Source: Tetranychus cinnabarinus
Lineage: Eukaryota > Arthropoda > Arachnida > Trombidiformes > Tetranychidae
NCBI GenBank assembly: GCA_022266195.1
Contig: WHVY01000002.1
Span: 14,027,001-14,091,000, forward strand
Direction of reading: 5' to 3'
DNA: 64,000 nucleotides
In this document: piece after piece, positions 37,196-49,092 of the stretch
How positions within the stretch are numbered: position 1 is the first letter of the stretch
How the letters are laid out: the number at the start of each line of letters is the position of its first letter
The notes under the pieces: generated by a model
What the model saw: the letters and a program-made list of their open reading frames with translations, nothing else
Database searches by the model: none
What the model was told of the DNA's origin: nothing
Made by a program: the position numbers and the translations under genes

Positions 37196-37512
37196 CTAAT
37201 TAAAACGATTCCATCAATTCGATATTTCAAGTTTCCTCCAAAGTTCTTGAATCAATCTTTTCTGACGATTGTTTTTCTTTACAAATATTGAATCTCGAAG
37301 GAACCAGCCAAGTGAACACATGAAAGATTGAACTTTTTTTTCAGCTATTGATGTTGTCTAGGTTTTTCCTCGTGAGTTTTGTTTGTTCAATTCAATTTAC
37401 TTCAATATATTGATGTGCAAATAGGATTGACAAAAAGAGTGATTTAGTGTTCAATTTGCATCAATCGAGAGACTGTAATAGAAAATTTCACTTTCTTTTA
37501 CTTTGAATGCAA

Positions 37513-37520
37513 CTTTGTTG
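37513..37520 (+). repeat. Left target-site duplication CTTTGTTG
   Basis: An 8-bp direct repeat, identical to 37814-37821, flanks the hAT-type element. Confidence 0.9.
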
Positions 37521-37813
37521 TAGTGTTTCCCCGATACCTTTTTTTTGAGTAAAAGTATCGATACTTTGCCTGTCGATATTACTCGATACTTTAAAAAAAA
37601 TACTCGATACCAAATAAAGCTCTTAATTTGATGAAATTATCAGGCAAAGTATTACAGAATTGAGAAAAATCAGCTTTCAATTATTTCTGGAGACCATGAG
37701 AATGACTCACTGCATAAACTCACGCTTTAATTGTACTCATTAAATACTCGATACCTTTCCGATTGATACCGATACTTTTCAACGATACTTTTTTTCAATA
37801 TCGGGAAACACTA
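37521..37813. mobile_element. Non-autonomous hAT-type DNA transposon (MITE)
   Basis: The element begins TAGTGTTTCCCCGATACC and ends with the reverse complement of TAGTGTTTCCCGATATTG. It is flanked by a perfect 8-bp duplication, CTTTGTTG. TA/CAGTG-TTTCCC-like termini and 8-bp duplications are the signature of the hAT superfamily. Both subterminal regions carry repeated (C)CGATAC / GTATCG words, at least eight in all, partly inverted, as expected for transposase-binding subterminal repeats. The core of about 110 bp is AT-rich and has no long frame, so the copy depended on a transposase elsewhere. Clean termini and an intact target duplication suggest a fairly recent insertion compared with the other repeats here. 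Confidence 0.93.
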
Positions 37814-37821
37814 CTTTGTTG
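37814..37821 (+). repeat. Right target-site duplication CTTTGTTG
   Basis: This is the partner of 37513-37520, immediately after the right terminal inverted repeat. Confidence 0.9.
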
Positions 37822-39216
37822 GCAAATTATTGTAAACCAAGTTTCCATTGAATTTTGATATGCCTTCTATTCAGTCATGGAAAAGTTGAAATGACAAATT
37901 AAAGTTTTACACTTTGCAACAATATACATTATTGTTCACCTTCCAATGAATGATTTTGTTTTTTGTTCTGCTTCTCAACTAGACGCTATTATTGTCCCTC
38001 AATTAACTTGAAAAGGATGGCAGCGAGATGAAGAGGTCAAAAAAAGAAGATGAAAAAGAGGGTCAAAGTTGAGGAGAGAAGTTTCAAAGAGAACAGATTG
38101 AGTTCAGTTGAAATGAGAAATGAGCCTAGAAGAAGAAGAAGAAGAGGAAAAAAAATGTTTTTACTTTACCAAAACTTCTTTCTTTCAATTGCATTCATCT
38201 TAAGCACCCGAATCAGCTTGATGTGTGAATTATTATTATTGTTATGAACTTTTGAAGGTTTGTTGTTGAAGAGTCTTTGCTCAACGAAGAGTCTGCCTCT
38301 GACAATGTCTTAATAAGTCATTTATAATTGATCTGTGCTTGTTGTTGGTATTTGGGTAAAAACACACAAAACCTCCAACAAGCTCTAAACATTACAATAT
38401 TGGCTAAATGTGTTCCCTGGATGGTCTGTATTGCAATTAATTATGCTAATAAATTGTTCTCTGACCTTTATTATCATCATTTCTTCCACGAAAAGAGAGA
38501 CTTTGCAAACAGCAAAAGGAGAAGCAAAAAAAAAAATGATAACCAAATAAGGTTTCAATCAGATTGTACAGAAGTTTTTTTTACTCAAATCTACACTTCA
38601 AGTGTAAATGCAATGTTTACACTATTTTTTCAGTTGTACAAGTTAAAATATTAACAGCAACGTTGTACTCAATACATAATGTCGAAGTGTCATTTACAAA
38701 ATAATGGCTAAGCCACACACTAAACTTTTATCAGATCGGGATCGAATGCAGTTGATATCAAAAGTAACCGTCATTGTTATCATCAATTTTTTGTCCCATT
38801 AATAATGAAAACCAACCAATGATCCAATCTGTACTGTGAATCAGCCAACCTAGACAGCTAGCAAGGAAAGTAAACGAGATACCTAGAACCGATTGCAATG
38901 AGACAAGCGTCATTCAACGCATATTATAGACCATTTCTATAGGTAAAATTGATAAGTGATCAGCAAAATCTTTTGCAAAAAATTTGATTAAAAAATTCTA
39001 AATCATTTAAATCTAAACTGAAAAAAGTCATCAGTTTTTGAACCCAAAATCTTAATTTAATGTCAATTACTAAACCTTATTAGGTAATTTTAAGATTTAT
39101 AATCCAAGAATCTTAAAAACCACTTGCCAGACACGGAAAACCCTTGACAGTTTTTATAACCAGACTTGCTTTATCGAATGACTAATCACATTTAAAACAC
39201 TTCTAGGTTTCTCGTT
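37822..39216. other. Non-coding stretch
   Basis: It holds a (GAA)n run at 38128-38145 and AT-rich frames such as one of about 108 codons near 38328, which has only a TTG start and no motif. Some words near 38720-38830 (CCGTCATTGTTATCAT, AACCAACCAAT) resemble 44430-44490 weakly. Nothing firmer is seen. Confidence 0.5.
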
Positions 39217-39230
39217 CACATCTAGATGTG
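39217..39230. repeat. 14-bp perfect palindrome CACATCTAGATGTG
   Basis: A self-complementary sequence inside a larger imperfect TTCAC...GTGAA arrangement. It lies 40 bp upstream of a telomere-like tract and could be a dimeric protein-binding site or chance. Confidence 0.5.
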
Positions 39231-39269
39231 CGTGAATCAAGAGATGAGAAAGGGTTACACAATTGTAAT

Positions 39270-39295
39270 CCTAACCTAACCTACCCTAACCTAAT
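39270..39295 (-). repeat. Imperfect TTAGG-type tract (C-rich strand on plus)
   Basis: CTAACCTAACCTACCCTAAC followed by CTAA is the reverse complement of the TTAGGT words seen at 16061-16099. Confidence 0.8.
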
Positions 39296-40431
39296 CTTGT
39301 CAATTTCATCAACTGATTCGTATCAGTTTTAGATTTTAAATTTTCTGTTTTGACCCATGACTAGCCAACTTTGTTGCTATTTTTGTGCTAAAATTTTCAA
39401 CTTTCATATAATTGAACTCTTAAAGGTGAGTTTTGGCTTCAATGTTGAACTGGTCAGTTAATTAGATGATTGCGCAAATTTGATGGTTGAAATTGTAGCA
39501 AGAATATCAAATTTTCTCCTCAACTCACACATAACTCAAGATAAAACAAAATTGTAATTACAACGATGAAAACAAAAGATAAAGTTCATTACTAATTGAA
39601 CAATTTTCAATAAACTCTGTAAACATCTTATTTTGAAATGAGTTGAACTTTTGTTTCTTTCTGTTTCGCTACTTTCCATACTAAACATTATCATTATCAT
39701 CATTATCACCATAATCATCTTAATAATTTTCAACATGATCATGATCATGATCAAGATGATCAACAAATTTGCTTCAAAATTTCACCTTCAACTGTTGGTA
39801 AACTGGTAAAGCACTTTAACAGAGGTTAAATTAAGTTTCATGAACAATTTTCTGGGCTAATCATAATCACCAACAATTATGCTGCCATTACTAATAATGC
39901 ATCTCTAGAAGATGAAAGTTGAAAGCAATTTTTTTAGTATATTGTAATACATTGTATTAGTACATTTAATAGAGTAAACTTGGGAAAGTGAAAGAAATAA
40001 GTGAAGAGATTTTATCTCAACAAACACTTATCAAAACCCATCAGAATCCATTTGAATTAGCAATAGCCTGTAATTTTTTGTACCTTTTTTTTAAATGATC
40101 ATTTTTCATCATCATAATTATCATTAGCTAAACAAGTTAATTTTCATACATATTTTACCTTGCAAGTCAAACCTTGACTACAGGTACTATTACCAATGTT
40201 GAAATTCAATTGTATCCAATTATCAGCAAATCAATTGACGATTGAAAACTTTTAAATAGTACAGCATGTGATTAGTTTATATAAGTAGAAATTGCTTTTT
40301 TTATCATTCTACCCGTGAACCAGTCTGATGTGATTCCTGATCACGTTGCTTTCCTTTTAATCAGATAACTTTAATTCGCAAGGAAATAATCAGAATATCC
40401 AAAGTTCAATAGATGAGCTCAATTCTCAATT

Positions 40432-40464
40432 TAACCTAACCTTACCTAACCTAACCCAACTTAC
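40432..40464 (-). repeat. Imperfect TTAGG-type tract (C-rich strand on plus)
   Basis: A run of TAACCTAACC, TTACCTAACC and TAACCCAAC words, again degenerate (TTAGGT)n in the opposite orientation to 16061-16099. It immediately precedes the repeat region at 40.56 kb. Confidence 0.8.
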
Positions 40465-40562
40465 CATCGAGTGAGCCAGCTGAATTTTAATTAAAATTTA
40501 CAATATTCATCAATCACTCCAACTCTCGAGTCAAGGGTTGGATCTTAGTGGGTTTGCAAAAC

Positions 40563-40930
40563 TGAGTCCATTAGTGCTATGAAATAATTTCTTCAATCGA
40601 CAGTTTTCGAGAAAATCGAATCCAAAGTTGAAATTTCAATCGATCCTTTTATTCAATTATGGAAGCAGACTTTTCATGAAACTCATTCTACTGATGTAAC
40701 TTTTGATAATCAACCGGAAAATGCACTTATTTCAGGAAATTTTTTACTGTACAAGAGGTCCATTAGTGCTATTAAAATTTCTCCGATAGTTTTCGAGAAA
40801 ATCGAGTTCAAAGTTGGCACTCCTTTCAGATTTTTTGTTAGCCTTTGAAGTTTATTTCCAAGTAAATTTTTACAGTTGAAGTTTTCAAAAAGCAGTTCAA
40901 TATTTACCATTGAAAGTAGTGCACAAAGTT
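40563..40930. repeat. Direct repeat pair plus a segment shared with 59.3 kb
   Basis: GTCCATTAGTGCTAT...TTTTCGAGAAAATCGA occurs at about 40569-40627 and again at about 40759-40815, a spacing of roughly 190 bp with about 80% identity over 60 bp. Between the copies, 40605-40727 (AAAGTTGAAA, TTCAATTATGGAAGCAGA, TTTTCAT, GATGTAA) is collinear with 59290-59405 inside the inverted-repeat element there. This region is therefore probably a decayed or nested relative of that element. I could not find its termini. Confidence 0.65.
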
Positions 40931-43683
40931 TACTCTGAAGTTGCATCCGACTCCTTTAAATTATTGGCCAATAAGAGCGTCATCGTTAATTGTAAATGGT
41001 TAGAAGGATCAAATCAACTTTAGTCATTAAAGCAGACCGCAACTGTTATCGATATAATCACTTAGAGTCTCCCTGGTTTAGCTTTCCAATAATAATGCAA
41101 AATAATCCGATGATGAACATAAAGGTTTAAATGAGTAAGTAACATTTACAGAGACAGTTTCTTGACTTTATCAAGAGGCACAAAGCATTTCATCAATAAA
41201 TTAACTTTTGCAGTTCCATCTGCTTCTGGTCATAAAATTGAAGCCTAAAAGCCTTGTTGGATGCAATAAAAAAAGACAAGATCCTGGTTCCGTTAAAATG
41301 GCGCATAAAGTTTTCCAGTAAGAAAACTCTAAAGGGCAAAATGAGGAGCAAAAACAAAAAGCAAGTAAACATTTCTCAAAATGCAAAGTTGCGATAGGTG
41401 AGGTTACCATGAAGTTACCGATAAAAGTGAATCTCTGAATACAATTCAATTATTTTGGTCAAATAATGACAATAATGAGCAAGTATAAATTTACTTCCGG
41501 CTTTTGTAAATAATACAGAAAGACTGAGAAGTTAAAAGGTCAACAGAGTAAATTTAAATATAAATAATGTATAAATTAATGTTTGACCAATCGTGTTGAC
41601 TTTTCTCCTTCCAATAACTTATCTAATTACAATCATGTTTGCCTTCAAACGGATAGACAAAGAGACAAAAAAGCTCAAAGTTGCAAGCCAAATATTTGTT
41701 GCTACAAAAAGGTTATCCATTTGCGAACCGAGTCCATGTACTGAGCCAAGCAAAGGCAACTTTTGATGCAGAGGGAAGCACACTTGTGGGTTGAGTTCAA
41801 CTCACTTCTTATGACTAGTAAATTGGCGCGTAAGTTACACAGTTTTGTCCATTTCACTTTCAATTAGTCTTCACTCGTAACTCTCAATTATCTGTTTACT
41901 CATGAATTATTTGTGAACACTTTTCTCTCATTTTATCATTTTTGCAATAAACAATTTTGTCCTTCTTTTTGTCCTTTGCCAAATATCTTTGACCAACGGA
42001 AAATTGTTGCTAAAGAATGCATTTAGAGGTGAAATTGTTTAATATTGGCAAATTTGTTGCGATATCATGACTGATATTGAACCTCTAGTCAACTCTTGCT
42101 GCTTTAATTATCCAATGAATTACAGTCTTGAAAGGTAATTAACTTGGAAGATGAAATTTCTATGCTTTCTCTTGGTAAAGGTAAAAGGTTTATTCAACTC
42201 CTTTTTCATGATGAAATAAAATGCAATCCCAAAGTTGACAGGGAAAATGATCTAAAGGGAATGAATAGAACGAATCAAATTGAGGGAACAATTTTGCAAA
42301 ATTATTAAATTCTATAAATAGGAGTAATGTTGACTCTAATGAACTTTAATTAGGCTTCAAGTTTATTTGCAAAGTTGAGGTTTTAATGAAAAAATAGGAA
42401 CTCTTTTTCCTCTCTTCTTCTTCTTCTTTCATTAATTTATTGAATAACCTTTCTGGATCTGGATTGTGTCTTATTAAACTGATTATGAGATTAAAATGCA
42501 TTTCCATTTGTCATTACATTTCAGGTTGAGAGGAGAGAAAATTTTCTGTAAATGGTCAAACAGAAATGGTAATTGATGCAAAAATTTTCATTAATCATTC
42601 AATTATAAATTGAAGGCTAAAGGCATAATATTGTGTGTATGTGTGTTGTATAACTGTTAACTTTCCGTCTCTTCTGACCGATAATGTTAATGGATTATTT
42701 TATTGAAAAGAGTGTGTAAAGAATGCTGGGGAATAATTGGTAGAAGAGGAGAGAGAAGAAAAAGTGTTTAAAGAGAATGCTTAGAATTGTGGAAACAAAT
42801 TATTAGAGTAATACAAATGTGTTATTATTGGTGTAATTGCTATCAAGGCAATATCATGCAATGATAAACAGAGTGAAACAGGGAACAATTGGTGCAATAT
42901 TTACAATGGCAAATTGTATTCAAGGGAAAACAAAAAGGTGTGTGATTGACTGATTCAAATGGATGAGAATTTGATGGAAAAAGTAAGGGAGGAAAGTAAA
43001 CAGATGATGATGAGGAGGATAGAGGGGTGAATAAATGTAAAAGGTAAAATATTGACAAATTGAAGGAACAAGGTTAAAGCTGTAAAAGATGCTTGTTTTT
43101 TCAATTGAAAATGTTATCATTTGGCGTATGATAAACAGGGACAGGAAGAAGGAAGAAGCTGCCTTTGATTGGTTTCACTTTTTGGGTTCAACTTTGATTA
43201 GTTGATGGGCTCTATCCAAGCAAATAGAGGTTTATCAAGCTAATGCTTTGCAGCATGTGAAAGGTTCATTTATTGAGTTGATTAAATAGGAAACCAACTA
43301 ACCCTTTGCTTCTATTGGAGGCTTTCAAAATTCTTTATGGCCAACATGTTCCTAAGCAGATGAGTTTTAACCATGAGCTATCTGCAAAATTTATACCATG
43401 AGAATAGCTAACAGGTAAACAAAATAGTCTTTCAGGTTACCAAGAAGGAGATAATCAAAGTAGGTAAGCCAGAATAACCAAAATTAAAAGGTTTCTACTT
43501 GCAAAATAGCTAAATATCTTTTGGTTTCTTCGATTTACTTCGATCTAATTCGATTAGAATTTAGATTAAGATAACAAAACTGAAATAGTCTAAATGGTAT
43601 CCAAATCTAACAAGTTGAGTAAATCTCCTTTTTAGACTTGATTGGCTATTCTGAATTTGCATGTTTTGTTTTGCCTGTTTTGA
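40931..43683. other. Non-coding stretch
   Basis: Apart from a dispersed-motif copy at 41083-41108 I see only AT-rich DNA, with frames near 41201 and 42843 lacking motifs or splice context. Confidence 0.55.
41083..41108 (+). repeat. Dispersed motif, copy 5
   Basis: TTTCCAATAATAATGCAAAA followed by TAATCCGATGATG. The downstream flank matches the ACTAATCTGATGA flank of the copy at 44604 well. Confidence 0.6.
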
Positions 43684-43984
43684 GGTGCAACCTACCAACC
43701 ATCATCAACCCGTCGTTTCTCATTGGAACAGCTACTAGCTCGGCTCTCAGCTAAGGGAAGGATTTTGTGCTCTCAACGGAAGAGTTTCAATGGTGTTGTT
43801 TGACCATCATGTTCCTTCATCGGATCTGGAAAAAGAGATTAATATCTTTGTTCGAAAACTTGGTCTATCTGCCTAGGAATATGATGATGATAAAGATTAT
43901 TGGAAACCTTCATCATTGCATGATTGTCTTTATTAGAGGTTTAATTTATCGAAAGGATTTGAAAAGTTTTTCTCTTATGGGTTT
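43684..43984 (+). pseudogene. Possible decayed protein-coding fragment, unknown
   Basis: Frame 1 (43684-43800, 39 codons) reads as a mixed basic peptide containing SSTRRFSLEQLLARLSAKGR, then closes at TGA. A frame shifted by one base (from about 43790) carries on with comparably protein-like, acidic sequence (DHHVPSSDLEKEINIFVRKL), hits TAG at 43874, continues YDDDKDYWKPSSLHDCL to TAG at 43934, and then to TAG at 43985. One frameshift and two stops inside sequence of coding-like composition fit a dead gene or transposon-gene fragment. No family is recognised. A third frame here is open for 77 codons but is less protein-like. Chance cannot be excluded. Confidence 0.3.
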
Positions 43985-44603
43985 TAGACATTTTTTATGA
44001 TTAAGTGCAATAAATTGTTGAATCTCTGTGGGTTTTGTTGAGAATCTTGTTACAGGCTTTATTGCGACTTTGAAACTGAATTTTATTCTTTTATCGCCTG
44101 TCTGAATACCCAGTAGACGATGGCGAAGGTTGAAGTATTTTTTACATTAAAATCGATATTTATGATCGTCATTTTCACGAAAAGTTAATCATCACTGACT
44201 CGATAATGTAAAGGGAATCGACTGAATTGAAACATTCAATCTTTTTACGATGTCCAATAAAATATACATTTTCCTCATACTTTTAAAGCTTTACTGTTTA
44301 GTGCAAGCAAAAACACATTATACGATTGATTTTTACTGTTATGCAAAGTTATTGCGCATCGACTAAACGTCCAATTGTATCACGAGACTGCACATTAGGA
44401 TCAAACCAGCTCAGTCTTTGCAGTAACTGCCGTTATCATTAGACAAAAGAGTGTCCATGACTAAGTCGACTTAATAAACCAACCAATCGATGCGTAGTTC
44501 AAACGGGCAAAGGCAAGGGAAGTAAGTCAAGACAAAGCTATTGGTTGGCTTGAGATACACTTGATATACAGTTGTACTTTGAGGCGACTCTTGAATCAAT
44601 TTC

Positions 44604-44628
44604 TTGTCACAATAATGCAAACTAATCT
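44604..44628 (+). repeat. Dispersed motif, copy 4
   Basis: TTGTCACAATAATGCAAACT, then AATCTGATGA. This is the cleanest copy, lacking one AAT triplet relative to the others. Confidence 0.65.
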
Positions 44629-44641
44629 GATGACGTTAAAG

Positions 44642-44869
44642 TCAACCAAGCCAGTAAGTCAAGATTAGTGAGTCTCGAATAGGACTGGCCTGGACCTTTA
44701 TCGATACCATTGTCTCCAGAATATTCATTATTTTCCTTTTCCTTTTTGTTTTCTCATCACACTGAATCGAATGCATGTAAAGGCAATTTTTTCTCGCTCC
44801 ACCAATGATTAGTATTTGTTGACCTGTCAACCGATCCTTTGCCTCAAAATTGTTTACCATTGAATGCAT
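44642..44869 (-). CDS. Unrecognised 75-codon ORF with ATG start
   Basis: An ATG-started frame ends at TGA 44642-44644 and contains GQQILIIGGARKNCLY, then a Lys/Arg-rich stretch (KTKRKRK). Composition is more even than most frames here and three methionines precede residue 35. The IGGARKN words are too short to be taken as a nucleotide-binding loop. There is no splice or promoter evidence, so this could be a small exon or chance. Confidence 0.14.
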   Translation of the reverse strand: MHSMVNNFEAKDRLTGQQILIIGGARKNCLYMHSIQCDEKTKRKRKIMNILETMVSIKVQASPIRDSLILTYWLG

Positions 44870-47800
44870 GTGAATAGCATTTTGCTTTTCCGACTGATCA
44901 TGTTTTCATTCTTGTCGGATAAAAAGTAAAGAAGATTATAAACGGATTTTCACGATTATCTTCAAGAGAAAATAGCTTTTTTCAATAAAATGCAATTTTT
45001 ATATTTACCATTCCGCCTTGTTTCCAATTCATTTTTACATTTCTTTATCTCATTTCTTTCGCCCTTCAACATAAATCTTTATCCATAATCCTTTTACTCT
45101 ATTATTTGCTCTTGCAAATGTCCTTTTCTCTTTGCTTGGTTCATGTTCGAACCCAAATAGGATATTCGAGTTTTCCTTTTCACATCCTTTATCAAACCAT
45201 GTTTACTTCAAATTTCAATACAAGAATTTCCTCAAAGCCTTTCTCACCCATTCAGACAATCAACAAATTCTGAAGTTTCTCCAAATCTCTTTCCAACAAC
45301 AATTTTCAATCAAACATTCAACTTCAATGTTTCATTTCGAGCAACATTTTTCTCACACTCTTTTCCCCTCACCAAATGAAATGTAAACATTTTTGTTTTT
45401 CAAGTTGAAATAAATTCTCGAGATAATTGGAAAATTTGGCGATTCGTTTCAATTAAGTTGCCAAAAGTAAAATTAAACACCAATTAGTTGAGATGCAAAA
45501 GAAGAGATAATTTAATTACAAACTTGATGAAATGTAAATCAACTTGGAATGAAAAAAGAAAGGAAAAAAACTCAATTCTTTAACAACTTGTAATTAACTG
45601 GGAGTGAATAATATCATTATCCTATTACTTGGGAGGTTAAATGTTGGAATGCGTTTAATGTAATGAATCTTTTCAACTCCAAGAGTTGAAATCAACAATT
45701 AAACTACTAAAGAAAAAGGAAAAGTTGAAAAGAATAAAGTTCATTTTAAAGTTGAATGAACAGAGTAAAGAATCAAAATTCAATTGAATAAACTTTTCAT
45801 TTAAATTGTTCACATTAAGATGAAAATTTGCTCAAGAAAACTGTCAGTTTTCATTGACTTTTTTTTTGCCAATTTTCATTTTTCGCTCATTCTTTTCATC
45901 ATTAGCATCATTAAAGAATCTCCTCCTTATCATTGATAAACTTTTCTCTTTTTTTCTTCTCCACATTTTCCATCGATTCTTGTAATCACTTTGAGTAATG
46001 AACATCATTACTAGCCTTTTGCATGCTAATTAGGTTCACTTTAAAGAAACAAAAAAAGTTGATCAAAACTTGTGTCACTTCACAGGCAAAGCACATCAAC
46101 ATTAGTATGCAAAAATGATAACAAAATGATATTTTCCATTTTTTCTTGCTTCTCTTTTCATCTAATAATAAGAAAACATGAAATTTTTTTTTCTTCCTTC
46201 TTCTTCTTTGCCTGTTAAACACTGCTTTTAATTGCATAGTTGAACGTTTTACTCCCATTAGGTTAGCCTGAAGCTCAACTGTCAATCAATACTTTCAACA
46301 GTAACTTTTGTTTTCTCGCCATTTTTTGATAATATTTTGATCCAAACGAAGGGAAACCCATTTACATATTTAAACATGAAACAGATCAACTTCATGTTCA
46401 ATTCCCTTTGGAATAATGAGTTTTCTGTTTTTCCAAAACTTTACTTTCATTTGTAATTAATATAAAAATTCTTGCAGTTGGAAGAGAAAATTCCATTATT
46501 TTTACATTTTCTCCTGAAAAGTCAATTTTCTCATTCCATTATATTACATGAAATATTTACAACTTTGATGACTAAACTTGATGGAAAATATGTGAACATT
46601 GGAAAAGTGTTAATCAAAGTTGAACATTGAAATTATTTTTCATGAATCACTTCAAGGCTAACAATTTGATTGCATTTTCCAGGTTAAACCAGGCAAACTT
46701 GAAGAGAAACAATTTATAACTTTTACTCTTTTTTTACAATTTTTGCAACTTTTTTGTTTTCCAAAACTGATGATTCAGTTTCTCTCGTTGAATCATCAGG
46801 TAAACAGAGTGATTAAAGTTTCAAGATTTCAGCATTTGATGAAAGTCGCTAAGTGAAAATCGATGAGAGAATTGACTCTTTTTCTGCTTCGCTTTCCTTT
46901 AACCAATGACGCTGGTGAATATGTAATTTAGTGTGACTTTAGCACGTTCAAATGGATGGTTAAACATGAAAAGTGAAAACATTCTGAATACTTAATGAAC
47001 CCGAGCAAGATGAGATGTTAAGTGAAGGTAAAATGAGAATCTTAATGATGTTCAGTGATGAACACAAACAGTGATTTTAAGTAACCTTGGAATGTCTTGA
47101 TTTAGTTCAATTACATGATATTAGTGGAGCTGTTGAAAGATGCTTATTGAATAATGACAATGATGAAAGGAAGAGATGAAAAGCAATTTTTACCTTTCAA
47201 TTCATTTGCTTCAATCCGTATTCAAGTGAAAGACGAATTTTGGAGAAAAAAATTTCTTCTCTATTACAACCTTTCATGATGGATCATTTGATTTCACCAT
47301 TTTTTGGATACATTTTTGTTCACCTCTTACTTTTTTTCATTACATCATGCAATAACTCAGTTTGATAATGAATAATGTGAATCATTTTCTTGATTCAATT
47401 TTTTACTCTTTTCCTCCCTGACTGATGGTGATCAACTGATGATAAACGAATGGAAAGAGTGAGTCTTGCTCATGAATATCACCACACCCTGAGTATTGAA
47501 TTTCCTTGATTCTTTACCTGAAAAATTTTCTTTTTTCTTCTGCTTCCCTTTTGATAGATTAATGTTGATTTGTTTGATTACAAAATTGTATAATCTTTCA
47601 ACTTTACTTTTTCTTCTTGCAAATAGTTTACTCGATTTGAATCACATCAAATGTGCGCTAATTTGTCAAGCGATAAATTATTCTGGTTCAAGATTTGATT
47701 GAAGAAGATGAAGAGAAATCTTTTTTATTCACTTTTCCAGCCTCTTTGAGCAACTATTTTTTAATCTGTTCGTTTTGCATCAACAGTGACTCAGGGAAGG

Positions 47801-49092
47801 AATCAATCATTTGACCAAAAGATAACATGTGAAAAGCTAATTTTACTTGCCTGTAATCATCATGGTTAATAGATTGATGATGAATTGCGAGGAGAAAGAA
47901 GAAGAAGAAGAAGATGAAAGGAAGGTAAAGATACATCATTATCATCATGAGCCAAGTTTCTTTTAATGAGTCAACTGATTGTTATTGATGAGTGTGATTT
48001 ACTCTAGTTGTATGATGCGATAATAATTGTGATTATATTGATTGGTTGTAAACATGGCAAGAGTTTGCACTCCTCTTGCAATGATTAACTTGGACGAAGA
48101 GACATCTAACAAGATAAACTGAAAGAGTGATTCAAATGATGATTAGATGAAGATGAAAAGATGTAACAATATTTGAAAAAGTTTTACTTCCTTTTCAGAT
48201 GACCTGATCTGTCTTTGTAAGGCTTAATGAGCATTGTTAACGCTGCAATTAGAAGATGAAGAGAAGAAGAAAATGCTATTTTTGTGTTACGTTTCCAGTG
48301 AGAAAAATGTTGTTCAATCGCAAGTCAACATGTAAATAGAGAAACAATTTTTACCATTTTTACCATTTCTTTACATCAACGTTTCAACCAACTTTTGTTT
48401 TTGCTCTTTGAATACAAAGTGCAACCAAACAATGAGGTTACAAGACTCTGAGGTTGGCAAACATGAAACATACGGAAAACAGTGAATAAGTGTTAACATG
48501 AGAAAAGATTGAAAAGATAATTTCGTTTCGAGTTTCATCGAGTCGACCAGTGATGGAAGAAAGAGACGCGATTAAGATTAATTGGGACTAGTGTGGATAA
48601 AAGATGGGCAAAGTAATGAAGAAAAGTTTAGTAGAGAAATGACTTGGAATAAAAGATGAAGAGAAAGTGATTCTAATTTTTGATGTTAAGCTCATTCTTT
48701 TCATCTGCATCTTCATCTTCTTTACTCTCTCTCTTTTACTCTCGTTACAGTTTAATTGGCAAAAATCGATTTTATCATGATAATGGAACAAGAGAAAATA
48801 TCAATTGACAGAGAACGCATATTCATCCAATTGCCATTCATCTATTATTTGAGCTTATTTTTTAGTCTCCTACAACTGCTACCGAGGCTGTTACTGCTTC
48901 TGTTGTTTGCTATTCAATTGAGCCTCAAGCCAACATTTGCAGTTCCCTTTTTATTATTATTATAGTTTCTCTGGGTTGATTATTCCATGTAAAAAGCCAT
49001 TGAGAATCAACTATCGGTTTGCATTACTGTTTTCACTGTTTTCCTTCTTGTATAAGACACTAAATTGCAATTGAGATTTCTAGTTGTAACTG
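44870..49092. other. Non-coding stretch, nothing recognised
   Basis: AT-rich DNA with a (GAA)n run at 47896-47915. Frames are Phe/Ser-rich on one strand and Lys-rich on the other, as expected from T-rich runs. Confidence 0.55.
47896..47915. repeat. (GAA)n microsatellite
   Basis: Six or so consecutive GAA triplets. Confidence 0.85.

Noticed and set aside
38328..38654. 108-codon frame as a gene
   Set aside because: TTG start, no motif, Lys/Phe-rich second half made by A/T runs, length within chance expectation.
45140..45165. GGGTTCGAACAT on minus, a B-box-like word
   Set aside because: The 3' half is wrong for a T-arm and no other tRNA part is nearby.
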